Assembly (NCBI GenBank): GCA_002313925.1
Contig: DCAZ01000099.1
Coordinates: 1 to 35,566 of the forward strand
Length of the DNA: 35,566 bases
DNA from: Gemmatimonadales bacterium UBA1120
Lineage (GTDB): Bacteria; Gemmatimonadota; Gemmatimonadetes; Longimicrobiales; Gaopeijiaceae
Direction of reading: 5' to 3'
Under the pieces are notes generated by a model that saw only the letters and a list, made by a program, of their open reading frames with translations, had not been told where the DNA came from and searched no databases. How positions within the stretch are numbered: position 1 is the first letter of the stretch; each line of letters starts with the position of its first letter. Of the stretch, positions 24,129 through 32,183 are shown in pieces. The position numbers and the translations under genes are program-made.

Positions 24129-25047
24129 GCATGTCTTTGGTCATTGATTCAATATCAAACAATGGTTCCCAACCCCACTCTTCTCGAGCAGCTTCATCAT
24201 CGATACGGTCTGGCCACGAATCGGCAATCACCTGTCGGACTGGGTCAACATCGTAATCGATCGTGAAGCCCGGAAGATGTTTCTGGATCTCAGCAGATAG
24301 CACCTCTGGTGTAAGCTGCATTGCAGTCACATTGAACGCGTTTCTATGTTGAAGTACATCCTGGTCAGCTTCCATGACAGCGATAGCAGCGCTAACCGCG
24401 TCAGGCATATACATCATATCAAGCTTTGTCTCCGGGCCTAAGAAACAGGTGTAATGTCCATCTCGGACTGCACTGTAAAAGATATCAACGGCCCAATCAG
24501 TGGTCCCGCCACCAGGTGGGGCGCCGTGCGAGATCAAGCCAGGGTAGCGTAATCCACGGGTATCAACTCCGAATTTTCGATGGTAGTAGTTGCAAAGAAG
24601 TTCACCGGCCAACTTCGTAATCCCGTACATTGTAGTCGGTTGCATCAGAGTGTCTTGAGGCGTGAGATCCTTCGGTGTACCGGATCCGAACACACCGATC
24701 GAGCTGGGTGTGAAGACCGCACAACCCTGGTGACGGGCAACTTCGAGCACAACTTCAAGGCTCGACATGTTAATACGCCACGCATGTCTGGGGTCACGCT
24801 CACCAGTTGCTGATAGGACCGCTGCTAGATGATAGATAAGATTGACCCGATGGCGCTCTACGGCCTGGCCAACTGCTTCTGCATCTGTCGCATCCAAGAG
24901 CTCAAAAAGTCCTGACTCCGCGATCTCAGAATCGAGTTGACGAATGTCAGTGGCAATGACTTGCGAGTTGCCGTAGAGATCTCGGAGTTTGGGAACTAGC
25001 GATGAGCCGATCTGACCACCGGCACCGGTCACCAGAATGTTGTTCAA
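24112..25047 (-). CDS. tdh: L-threonine 3-dehydrogenase, SDR (GalE-like) type
   Basis: This 311-residue NAD-dependent enzyme is of the extended short-chain-dehydrogenase type, not the zinc-dependent medium-chain type of E. coli. The Rossmann motif is TGAGGQIG (G8, G11, G14) and the catalytic YxxxK is Y141 and K145 in MYGITKLAGE, with serines at 115-116 (TPSSIGVFG). The segment GLRYPGLISHGAPPGGGTTD is typical of this threonine dehydrogenase subgroup. It oxidises L-threonine to 2-amino-3-ketobutyrate, the unstable substrate of the overlapping downstream kbl. The start is a TTG at 25045-25047 with no strong ribosome site. Epimerase function is unlikely given the kbl overlap. Confidence 0.92.
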   Translation of the reverse strand: MNNILVTGAGGQIGSSLVPKLRDLYGNSQVIATDIRQLDSEIAESGLFELLDATDAEAVGQAVERHRVNLIYHLAAVLSATGERDPRHAWRINMSSLEVVLEVARHQGCAVFTPSSIGVFGSGTPKDLTPQDTLMQPTTMYGITKLAGELLCNYYHRKFGVDTRGLRYPGLISHGAPPGGGTTDWAVDIFYSAVRDGHYTCFLGPETKLDMMYMPDAVSAAIAVMEADQDVLQHRNAFNVTAMQLTPEVLSAEIQKHLPGFTIDYDVDPVRQVIADSWPDRIDDEAAREEWGWEPLFDIESMTKDMLEHLK

Positions 25048-25145
25048 CTGCAGCAGCTTCTAGTATCGGACACTCGAGTCACTCCGACACGTAGTATGAT
25101 AAAGACGAAATTAAGGGATAGTCGGAATAGGGCCTTACTTACCAC

Positions 25146-26900
25146 CTATCCTCCCGGATTAGCTGTCATCGGATCTTCCAGGTCAACGTAAATTTCGCTC
25201 CCCTTCGCACGAAATTCTTCGGACATCTGCTGCATGCCAACCTCGTTTGCCGCGGCCGGGTCTATGCTCTGTTCTTTCGCGAATTGGCGAATGTCGTCAG
25301 TGATCTTCATAGAACAAAACTTAGGGCCACACATAGAGCAGAAGTGAGCGACTTTTGCACCCTCAGCCGGCAATGTCTCGTCATGATATTCCTCCGCCGT
25401 GACCGGGTCCAACGCTAGGTTGAACTGATCCCGCCACCTGAACTCAAACCGTGCTTTGGAGATCGCATCATCCCACTCTTGGCTTCGGGGGTGGCCTTTT
25501 GCCAAATCTGCAGCATGCGCGGCAATTTTGTACGTAATCACACCACGCTTCACATCCTCTCGATTTGGAAGACCTAAATGTTCCTTGGGTGTTACATAAC
25601 AAAGCATTGCGGTCCCGTACCACCCAATCTGTGCTGCCCCAATTGCACTCGTGATATGATCGTAGGCAGGAGCAATATCAGTTGTGAGAGGCCCAAGGGT
25701 GTAGAATGGTGCTTCATCACACCATTCCAATTGTTTATCCATGTTTTCACGCACTAAATGCATGGGAACATGTCCTGGTCCTTCATTCATAACTTGGACC
25801 CCATACTCCCAAGCTATCCGGGTGAGATCACCCTGAACTCGTAGTTCTCCGAATTGTGCTTCGTCATTGGCATCTGCTATCGAGCCTGGCCTGAGGCCAT
25901 CTCCGAGCGAGTATGAGACGTCGTATTCGGCCATAATCTCACAGAGCTCACGGAAGTTCGTGTAGAGGAACGATTCTTTGTGGTGGGCCATGCACCACTT
26001 TGCGATGATTGCGCCTCCGCGCGAAACAATTCCAGTCATACGTTCAGCCGTAAGTGGGATAAATCGGAGCAAGACACCTGCGTGGACCGTGAAGTAGTCT
26101 ACCCCTTGTTCGCACTGCTCAATGATCGTGTCACGGTATATATCCCAAGTGAGTTCCTCTGGGATGCCATCGACCTTTTCCAGAGCTTGATAGATTGGCA
26201 CCGTTCCGATCGGGACGGGCGCATTCCGGAGGATCCATTCGCGCGTCTCGTGAATATTTCTGCCTGTCGACAGATCCATCACGGTGTCTGCACCCCAGAG
26301 AGTAGCCCAGCGGAGCTTCTCTACCTCTTCCTCAATCGAAGATGTGACCGCCGAGTTCCCGATATTCGCGTTGATCTTAACCTTGAAGTTACGGCCAATC
26401 ACCATCGGCTCGATCTCAGGATGGTTAATATTCCCTGGGATGATCGCACGGCCCCGGGCCACCTCATCCCGAACGAAATTGGGCTGGACACCCTCTCGTA
26501 TCGCCACGAATTCCATTTCAGGAGTGATTTCACCCCTACGCGCGTACGTCATTTGGGTCACTGGACTAAGCCCACGGAATGTCCGCCGACTCAATCCGCC
26601 TGGCATCTCAATATCAGGTGAGGACATACGAACCCTGGGCGTCTCAACAACCTCCCGCTCTCGAATCCATTCTTCTCGGAGTGGGGCAAGGCCATTTCGA
26701 ACATCGACTTCCCTAGGCCCACTCGTATCATAGACCTGTAGTGGCGGCTCACCACCGGTGAGATGTATCTCCCGTATCGGCACTCTAATACCCCGACTCC
26801 CGTCGATATAAATCTTTTTTGAATTGGGGAAAGCTCCGGGGTAGTCACTCCCTATGTCAGATGTCCTGGGGGCGACACGTGCCTTGCCATTCTCACTCAT
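25146..26900 (-). CDS. thiC: Phosphomethylpyrimidine synthase ThiC
   Basis: This radical-SAM enzyme converts aminoimidazole ribotide to hydroxymethylpyrimidine phosphate in thiamine synthesis. The 584-residue product carries the CX2CX4C cluster motif in CSMCGPKFC (C521, C524, C529) near its C-terminus. Core blocks include EEEVEKLRWATLWGADTVMD, RNAPVPIGTVPIYQALEKV, DYFTVHAGVLLRFIP, SLGDGLRPGSIADAND and NEGPGHVPMHLV. The ATG at 26898-26900 is preceded by a purine-rich AGGCAGGA. A TPP riboswitch lies 80 bases upstream on the same strand, so expression is expected to fall when thiamine pyrophosphate is plentiful. No other thiamine gene is in the window; the gap to tdh is 98 bases. Confidence 0.97.
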   Translation of the reverse strand: MSENGKARVAPRTSDIGSDYPGAFPNSKKIYIDGSRGIRVPIREIHLTGGEPPLQVYDTSGPREVDVRNGLAPLREEWIREREVVETPRVRMSSPDIEMPGGLSRRTFRGLSPVTQMTYARRGEITPEMEFVAIREGVQPNFVRDEVARGRAIIPGNINHPEIEPMVIGRNFKVKINANIGNSAVTSSIEEEVEKLRWATLWGADTVMDLSTGRNIHETREWILRNAPVPIGTVPIYQALEKVDGIPEELTWDIYRDTIIEQCEQGVDYFTVHAGVLLRFIPLTAERMTGIVSRGGAIIAKWCMAHHKESFLYTNFRELCEIMAEYDVSYSLGDGLRPGSIADANDEAQFGELRVQGDLTRIAWEYGVQVMNEGPGHVPMHLVRENMDKQLEWCDEAPFYTLGPLTTDIAPAYDHITSAIGAAQIGWYGTAMLCYVTPKEHLGLPNREDVKRGVITYKIAAHAADLAKGHPRSQEWDDAISKARFEFRWRDQFNLALDPVTAEEYHDETLPAEGAKVAHFCSMCGPKFCSMKITDDIRQFAKEQSIDPAAANEVGMQQMSEEFRAKGSEIYVDLEDPMTANPGG

Positions 26901-26982
26901 AGTGTCCTGCCTCTCACAAGGTTGATTCAGAGCGAGGCGTCATAATTAGAACTGGATATTTCCAGGCCAATTCATCGGCCGC

Positions 26983-27089
26983 GCTCCCTCCGCCGGTTTT
27001 AACCGGATCAGGTTCCGAGGGTCTCTCTCAATCCTCTGCCGGCGACGATGTCCTGGTCGTCGCACGCCACTGAGGATGCCCCTGGCAGC
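26983..27089 (-). promoter_or_regulatory. TPP riboswitch (THI element) controlling thiC
   Basis: Read on the minus strand the region has the THI-box core: TGAGAGAGACCC (27019-27030) and AACCTGATC (27006-27014), then CGGTTAAAACCGGCGGAGGG. P3 is formed by ATCCTC (27072-27077) with GAGGAT (27031-27036) and is extended by a perfect 7-bp hairpin, 42-48 with 57-63 of the 27000s. P1 can form between GCTGCC (27084-27089) and GGGAGC (26983-26988) with one mismatch. The 80-base segment to the thiC ATG has a small CTGGA/TCCAG hairpin (26952-26965) and no T-run, so translational control is more likely than termination. Confidence 0.95.
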
Positions 27090-27091
27090 TG

Positions 27092-27111
27092 CTTGAAGCT
27101 AAGGCTTCAAG
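27092..27111. repeat. Perfect hairpin just 5' of the TPP aptamer
   Basis: Arms CTTGAAGC (27092-27099) and GCTTCAAG (27104-27111) form an 8-bp perfect stem with a 4-base loop. It lies two bases outside the likely P1 of the riboswitch and about 90 bases downstream of the P-II-like stop. It may end or protect the glnA transcript, or form part of the thiC leader; there is no T-run on either strand. Confidence 0.55.
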
Positions 27112-27199
27112 GACAGATTTGGTACCAGCGCAGAGGGCACATCTCATCGAGCTCGAAACGGATTCCAGATCTCTTCAAATCGAAGCCGAGGATGGGTAC

Positions 27200-27364
27200 T
27201 CACTTCACCGGTGTAACAGCAGCCTTATCCTCTTCACCACTCCGAATTCGATAGCTCTTCTCTACTGGAAACACGAACATCTTACCGTCTCCAACATCAC
27301 CCATCCGGCCTGCTTCCAGGATCGCCTTTCTTGTGAGTGACTCAGCAGTCGTAGTAGAGGTCAA
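27200..27364 (-). CDS. P-II C-terminal ORF directly after glnA (orphan or remnant)
   Basis: The minus strand immediately after glnA reads ESLTRKAILEAGRMGDVGDG, then KMFVFPVEKSYRIRSGEE and a short tail to TGA at 27200-27202. This matches the C-terminal third of GlnB/GlnK proteins, including the P-II C-terminal signature around GDVGDGKMFV. Homology covers about 45 residues; the N-terminal half with the T-loop is absent and I do not find it nearby. The frame has no stops. The longest start is TTG at 27362-27364, overlapping glnA by 23 bases and giving 54 residues; ATG at 27302-27304 would give 34. It lies in the +1 frame of glnA. It may be a decaying remnant, a genuine mini P-II, or the product of a frameshift at the glnA stop. 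Confidence 0.6.
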   Translation of the reverse strand: MTSTTTAESLTRKAILEAGRMGDVGDGKMFVFPVEKSYRIRSGEEDKAAVTPVK

Positions 27365-28754
27365 ACTCATGCGGATGCGGACGCAAACGGAGTGGATCGA
27401 CTTCGTTCTCCATCTTGTAGTCGATCCATCCGGAGATCACATCGTCTGTGAAAACGCTTCCATTAGTCAGAAAAGTGTGGTCCTCCTTAAGTGCCACGAG
27501 CGCTTCCTGAAGAGAGCCCGGTGTTTGCCCATATTGCGCGAGTTCTTCTCGACTCATGTCATAGATATCCCGGTCAAGCGGAGCACCTGGATCAACTTCA
27601 TTTTCGATTCCATCGAGCACAGCCATAAGCAGCGCTGAAAACATCAAATACCCGTTAGCACTTGGATCGGGACAACGGAACTCAAAGCGTTTCGCCTTCG
27701 GGCTGTTCGAATACATAGGAATGCGAACTGCTGCTGAGCGGTTCCGCTGTGAATAGGCGAGGTTCACTGGAGCCTCGAAACCTGGGACTAGGCGTCGGTA
27801 GGAGTTGCTCGTAGGAGCAGCAAAAGCAAGTAGGGCAGGTGCATGACGGAGTACGCCACCAATTGCGTGCATACACATCGTGCTTAGTCCTGCATATCCA
27901 TCACCTGCAAAGAGAGGTGTGCCATCTTTCCAGAGGGAGAGGTGAGTATGCATCCCGCTCCCGTTGTCATTGAAAACCGGCTTCGGCATGAACGTGACAG
28001 TTTTACCATGCTCTTTTGCAACATTGCGAACGATGTACTTAAACCAGCCCAACTGATCTGCCATGTGTAAGAGTTCAGTGAACTGAAGATCTATCTCGCT
28101 CTGGCCGGCAGTCCCCACCTCATGGTGATGAGCCTCTACCACTATGCCCAAATCACGCATCGTATAGACCATCTCTCCCCGGAGCTCATGATAACTATCT
28201 GTGGGGCTGACTGGAAAATAGCCACCCTTGTACCGTGGCTTATACCCTAGGTTGGGTTCTTCGTAACGAGAGGTATTCCAGGCCCCCTCCACAGAATCGA
28301 TCTCATAGTAGGCGCCATGCTCGTTCTGTTCGTACCGAACATCATCAAAGATGAAGAATTCTGGCTCCGGGCCGATGTGGCACACATCTGCGATACCCGT
28401 ACCCTTCATGTGCTCAATCGCCTTGCGAGCTACGTGACGTGGGTCACGGGAATAGTCCTCCCTCGTCACTGGATCTACGATATTCGAGAGCACACTGATG
28501 GTTGGGCGCGCGAAGAACGGGTCTACGCGGGCTGTTGAAGCATCAGGAACAGCCAGCATGTCAGATTCGTGAATGCCCTGCCACCCTCGAATTGAAGAGC
28601 CATCGAAACCTACTCCATCCTCGAAAGTCCCTTCATCCCAAGTATCGATTGGGTAGGAACAATGCTGCCACGCGCCAAGAAAATCCGTAAACTTTAGGTC
28701 TACCATCTCGGCACCGTGTTCTTCGGCAAACTTAAAAAATTCTTTGGGGGTCAT
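27342..28754 (-). CDS. glnA: Type I glutamine synthetase
   Basis: This 470-residue enzyme (ATP + glutamate + ammonia to glutamine) is numbered from the ATG at 28752-28754, which gives the typical N-terminus MTPKEFFKFAEEHGAEMVDL. A reading to 28883 would add 43 unusual residues and is not preferred. Signature blocks are GVGFDGSSIRGWQGIHESDM (residues 48-67), IGPEPEFFIFDDV, VEAHHHEVGTAGQSEID, FNDNGSGMHTHLSLW and RNRSAAVRIP. Tyr398 in DIYDMSREE is at the adenylylation position, so covalent control by an adenylyltransferase is possible. No ribosome site is obvious upstream. It is followed without a gap by a partial P-II ORF, the protein class that normally regulates it. Confidence 0.97.
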   Translation of the reverse strand: MTPKEFFKFAEEHGAEMVDLKFTDFLGAWQHCSYPIDTWDEGTFEDGVGFDGSSIRGWQGIHESDMLAVPDASTARVDPFFARPTISVLSNIVDPVTREDYSRDPRHVARKAIEHMKGTGIADVCHIGPEPEFFIFDDVRYEQNEHGAYYEIDSVEGAWNTSRYEEPNLGYKPRYKGGYFPVSPTDSYHELRGEMVYTMRDLGIVVEAHHHEVGTAGQSEIDLQFTELLHMADQLGWFKYIVRNVAKEHGKTVTFMPKPVFNDNGSGMHTHLSLWKDGTPLFAGDGYAGLSTMCMHAIGGVLRHAPALLAFAAPTSNSYRRLVPGFEAPVNLAYSQRNRSAAVRIPMYSNSPKAKRFEFRCPDPSANGYLMFSALLMAVLDGIENEVDPGAPLDRDIYDMSREELAQYGQTPGSLQEALVALKEDHTFLTNGSVFTDDVISGWIDYKMENEVDPLRLRPHPHEFDLYYDC

Positions 28755-29122
28755 GAGCGTCCGTGTTTGTGTTTGATCGTGTTGCGTTGAGGGTAAGGAC
28801 TCAAGCACAGATGTCACGTGAGTCCCCGCGGCCGGGGGGAGCCTACAATTAAAGGCCCTGTCTAGGCAAGGGGCACACATCACTTACTCTTGACTAGCCT
28901 AAGTAACAGCTGACTTGAACTGAACCGGAACCCAAAAACACCCCTCTCTCATCAGAGCTATGCCAGAGTCTAGCACAGATATATTTCAGTTTAACTTGAT
29001 GGAGCACGGGCCCGAGGATGAATCTATGCTCGTACTTCCGCCATGCTCTAAGCGCCCTACTTTGTGGACCCCACTAGGGCACTACACATAACCATCTTCC
29101 AGCTTCACTCGAGATTGCCATC
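28755..29122. other. Divergent intergenic region between glnA and the M28 peptidase
   Basis: These 368 bases must carry promoters for both genes. A small GC hairpin (CCCCG at 28824-28828 with CGGGG at 28833-28837) lies in the glnA leader. I see no tRNA, no conserved ORF and no repeat; a 30-codon plus-strand ORF here has no support. No sigma-54-type site could be confirmed by eye. Confidence 0.35.
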
Positions 29123-31381
29123 ATGGTTCAAACTTCACGCCTTTTGACTCGCTCGCTGATCCTTACCCTGGCACTCCTGGAACTCCAGGGGGCGTCAGCA
29201 CAGGAGGCCCCAAAACCTGTCCTGGGATTCACTCCAGAGTCAGCAGCCCGACAACTAGAACTAGAGAGCCAATACGATTCGCACCTAGATGCTGACAACC
29301 TCGAGGAATGGATGCGATACATCGTGTCCAAACCAATCTACACGGGTTCACCCCACAATAGGGAAACGGCTTACTGGATGGTCCAACAATTCGAGTCGTG
29401 GGGCTTCGAAGTGCGTCTGGATGAATACCAGGTGCTTTACCCGACCCCTCGAATCCAGGAACTCGAACTCATAGAGCCGACCAGCTATACGGCCCGACTT
29501 CGTGAACCAACCTTAGCAGAGGACGAAACCTCGGGAATCGAGGAAGATCGACTCCCGCCGTTTAATGCATACTCTGCTGACGGAGACGTCACGGGTGAAT
29601 TGGTCTACGTCAACTACGGGATCCCCTCTGACTACGAGGAACTAGAGCGCCGCGGCATCAGTGTGGAAGGTAAGATTGTCATCGCTCGATATGGTGGTTC
29701 GTGGCGAGGCATAAAACCTAAGGTTGCGGCTGAGCACGGAGCCATCGGTTGCATTCTGTTCTCCGATCCGAGAGATGACGGATACTTCCAGGGTGATGTC
29801 TACCCGAAGGGTCCTTATCGCATGGAGCACGGAGTCCAGCGAGGATCCGTGCAGGATATGCCGCTCTATCCTGGAGATCCTCTCACCCCATTTGTGGGTG
29901 CCACCGTTGATGCCGAACGCTACAGTGTCGAAGAAGCGCCCACGATCATGAAAATCCCGGTGCTTCCAATCTCTTACGCAGACGCGCTGCCGCTGCTAAG
30001 TGCGATGGAAGGCCCCGTCGCCCCTGCTAATTGGAGAGGGGCATTACCGATCACCTATCATCTAGGTCCAGGTCCGGCACGGGTACGATTGCACCTTGAG
30101 TTCAATTGGGATCTCACACCAGCCTATAACTTGATCGCTGTGATGCGTGGTTCAGACTTCCCAGATGAGTGGGTCGTGCGCGGTAACCATCGTGACGGCT
30201 GGGCGATGGGAGCAGCAGACCCAACTTCCGGAATGGTTGCACTGATGGAAGAAGCACGTGCCGTGGGTGAACTCACACGCACCGGCTGGCGTCCGAAGCG
30301 GACTATTGTCTACGCCGGGTGGGATGCTGAAGAGCCCGGCCTCCTCGGCTCGACGGAATGGGCAGAACATCATAGAGACGAACTGCATGAGAAGGCAGTC
30401 CTCTACATTAATACTGATGGGAATGGTCGGGGGTTTCTCTCCGCAGGCGGCTCCCACACACTGGAGCGTGTGGTCAACCAAGTTGCTAAAGAGGTAGAAG
30501 ATCCGCAGACAGGTGTATCGGTTTGGGAACGATCTCGAGCCACAAGAGCGGTTTCAGGTGATCCGAGTGCGCAAAGAGAAGGAGACCTCTGGATCGCTCC
30601 GCTTGGCTCAGGCTCAGACTATACACCATTCCTTCAACACCTCGGGATTGGATCCCTCAACATCAGCTTCGGAGGGGAAAGTGGAGGAGGTTCTTACCAT
30701 TCTCAGTTTGACTCCTTTGATCACTATACTCGTTTTGGAGATCCAGGCTTTAGCTATGGAGTTACTCTAGCTAAGGTGGCCGGCCGGCTGACACTAAGGT
30801 TTGCTGATGCTGATGTGCTTCCACTCCGGATGGAAAATTACGCGGAGACTGTTAACCGTTACGTGACTGAAGTTGTAACGCTGGCCGATGACCTCCGAGC
30901 AGAAACCGTTCAGCACAACCGACTCGTTGAAATGGATGCATTCCGTCTTCAAGCTGATCCAACGCAGACATATAATCCGCCGATGAGCAAAGACGAGGTG
31001 CCGTTCTTCAATTTCGCACCTCTCCAAAATGCCGTAGCGAGACTCGAAGACGCTTCTACAGGCCTGGATCGCATGCTCGGTGAACAACTAAGCAACGGAG
31101 TCCTGTCCCCAGTCCGCATGACAGAAATCAATCAAATACTGCAGAAGATTGAACAGGCTATGACAGACACAGATGGCCTTCCAGGGCGACCGTGGTTCCG
31201 ACACACAATTTATGCTCCGGGTTTCTACACTGGATACGGCGTTAAGACCTTACCGGGTATCCGGGAGGCGATTGAGCAACGTGCGTTCCATCTGGTAGAG
31301 CCCCAGATGGAACGCATCGCAGCAGCGCTAGACCGGGTTACCGAGCTGCTTCGACAAGCTACCGGAGGATTAGTGTCATAA
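29123..31381 (+). CDS. Secreted M28B peptidase, glutamate carboxypeptidase II-like
   Basis: This 752-residue protein has a signal peptide (1-26), a protease-associated domain inserted at about 150-280, a two-zinc M28 catalytic domain at about 330-580 and a C-terminal transferrin-receptor-type dimerisation domain. Zinc-site residues match GCPII: H356 in GNHRDGW, D366 in MGAADPTSG, the acid pair E403-E404 in WDAEEPGLLGSTEWAE, D432 in YINTDGNG and H526 in GGGSYHSQFDSFD. Animal homologues release C-terminal glutamate from N-acetyl-aspartyl-glutamate or folyl-polyglutamates; bacterial substrates are mostly undefined. It is monocistronic by position, divergent from glnA and convergent with sdhB (52-base gap). 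It could supply amino acids from peptides outside the cell. Confidence 0.93.
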   Translation: MVQTSRLLTRSLILTLALLELQGASAQEAPKPVLGFTPESAARQLELESQYDSHLDADNLEEWMRYIVSKPIYTGSPHNRETAYWMVQQFESWGFEVRLDEYQVLYPTPRIQELELIEPTSYTARLREPTLAEDETSGIEEDRLPPFNAYSADGDVTGELVYVNYGIPSDYEELERRGISVEGKIVIARYGGSWRGIKPKVAAEHGAIGCILFSDPRDDGYFQGDVYPKGPYRMEHGVQRGSVQDMPLYPGDPLTPFVGATVDAERYSVEEAPTIMKIPVLPISYADALPLLSAMEGPVAPANWRGALPITYHLGPGPARVRLHLEFNWDLTPAYNLIAVMRGSDFPDEWVVRGNHRDGWAMGAADPTSGMVALMEEARAVGELTRTGWRPKRTIVYAGWDAEEPGLLGSTEWAEHHRDELHEKAVLYINTDGNGRGFLSAGGSHTLERVVNQVAKEVEDPQTGVSVWERSRATRAVSGDPSAQREGDLWIAPLGSGSDYTPFLQHLGIGSLNISFGGESGGGSYHSQFDSFDHYTRFGDPGFSYGVTLAKVAGRLTLRFADADVLPLRMENYAETVNRYVTEVVTLADDLRAETVQHNRLVEMDAFRLQADPTQTYNPPMSKDEVPFFNFAPLQNAVARLEDASTGLDRMLGEQLSNGVLSPVRMTEINQILQKIEQAMTDTDGLPGRPWFRHTIYAPGFYTGYGVKTLPGIREAIEQRAFHLVEPQMERIAAALDRVTELLRQATGGLVS

Positions 31382-31433
31382 GACCGACCTAGTGGTTTTG
31401 CTCTAGATCCAATCTGGGTTAGGCGCAAATCAG

Positions 31434-32183
31434 TTAATCGCCACTTCCCTTCACCAATTTGATTAGTCTTGCGAGAGGGTCATAGGACTGATCCACGACC
31501 CTCTCCTTGAGAGGAATAATTGCGTTATCGGTGATTGTAATTCCCTCTGGGCACACTTTTGTGCAGCATTTCGTAATGTTGCAGTACCCGATACCGAGTT
31601 CCTCTCTCAATTCTGCAACTCGGTCACCCGTGTCAATTGGGTTCATCTCCATATTTGCCACGTAAACATAGTGACGTGGCCCGGCGAACCGGTCATGAAG
31701 TTGATGGTCCCGGAGGACATGACATACGTCTTGGCACAAGAAACACTCAATACATTTCCTGAATTCCTGAGAACGTTCGACATCATACTGATCCATATCC
31801 CAACTTCCATCTCCGTGATCAGCGGTCTTCGGAGAGAAACGCTTGATTGAAGCTTTTACTTCATAGTTCCACGATACGTCTGTCACAAGGTCTTTAACGA
31901 CTGGGAAAGTCCGCATAGGCTCGACCGTGATCGGCTGGTCCGCCGGTAATGCATCAACTCGAGTCATACACATGAGCTTAGGTGAGCCATTCACCTCAGC
32001 GGAGCACGAGCCACACTTGCCGGCCTTACAGTTCCATCGGACAGCTAGATCGTTTGCCTGTTCAGCCTGGATACGATGGATAGCATCTAAAACCACATAG
32101 CCCTGATCAACCTCGACTTCGTAGGTCTTTAACTCGCCTCCGTCGGAGTTGCCCTGCCACACCTTAAAGGTCGTAGTCTTCAT
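31434..32183 (-). CDS. sdhB: Succinate dehydrogenase iron-sulfur subunit
   Basis: This 249-residue electron-transfer subunit has an N-terminal ferredoxin-like domain binding the [2Fe-2S] cluster through C52, C57, C60 and C72 (NCKAGKCGSC, then MC). The C-terminal domain has CIECFLCQDVC (C144, C147, C150, C154) and CNITKCCTKVC (C201, C206, C207, C211) for the [4Fe-4S] and [3Fe-4S] clusters. It passes electrons from the flavoprotein to the membrane anchor. Its ATG shares one base with the sdhA stop (TAATG at 32181-32185). The sequence type resembles the Sdh1 class of mycobacteria more than the E. coli enzyme. Confidence 0.95.
   Translation of the reverse strand: MKTTTFKVWQGNSDGGELKTYEVEVDQGYVVLDAIHRIQAEQANDLAVRWNCKAGKCGSCSAEVNGSPKLMCMTRVDALPADQPITVEPMRTFPVVKDLVTDVSWNYEVKASIKRFSPKTADHGDGSWDMDQYDVERSQEFRKCIECFLCQDVCHVLRDHQLHDRFAGPRHYVYVANMEMNPIDTGDRVAELREELGIGYCNITKCCTKVCPEGITITDNAIIPLKERVVDQSYDPLARLIKLVKGSGD

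Noticed and set aside
25980..26621. 213-codon plus-strand ORF opposite thiC
   Set aside because: It is wholly antisense to an unmistakable thiC frame, has no family features and no ribosome site; it is a shadow of conserved coding sequence.
28755..28883. 43-residue N-terminal extension of glnA
   Set aside because: The extension is unlike glutamine synthetase N-termini; the ATG at 28754 gives the standard 470-residue protein.
28999..29091. Small plus-strand ORF of about 30 codons upstream of the M28 peptidase
   Set aside because: No ribosome site, no coupling to a neighbour and no recognisable sequence.
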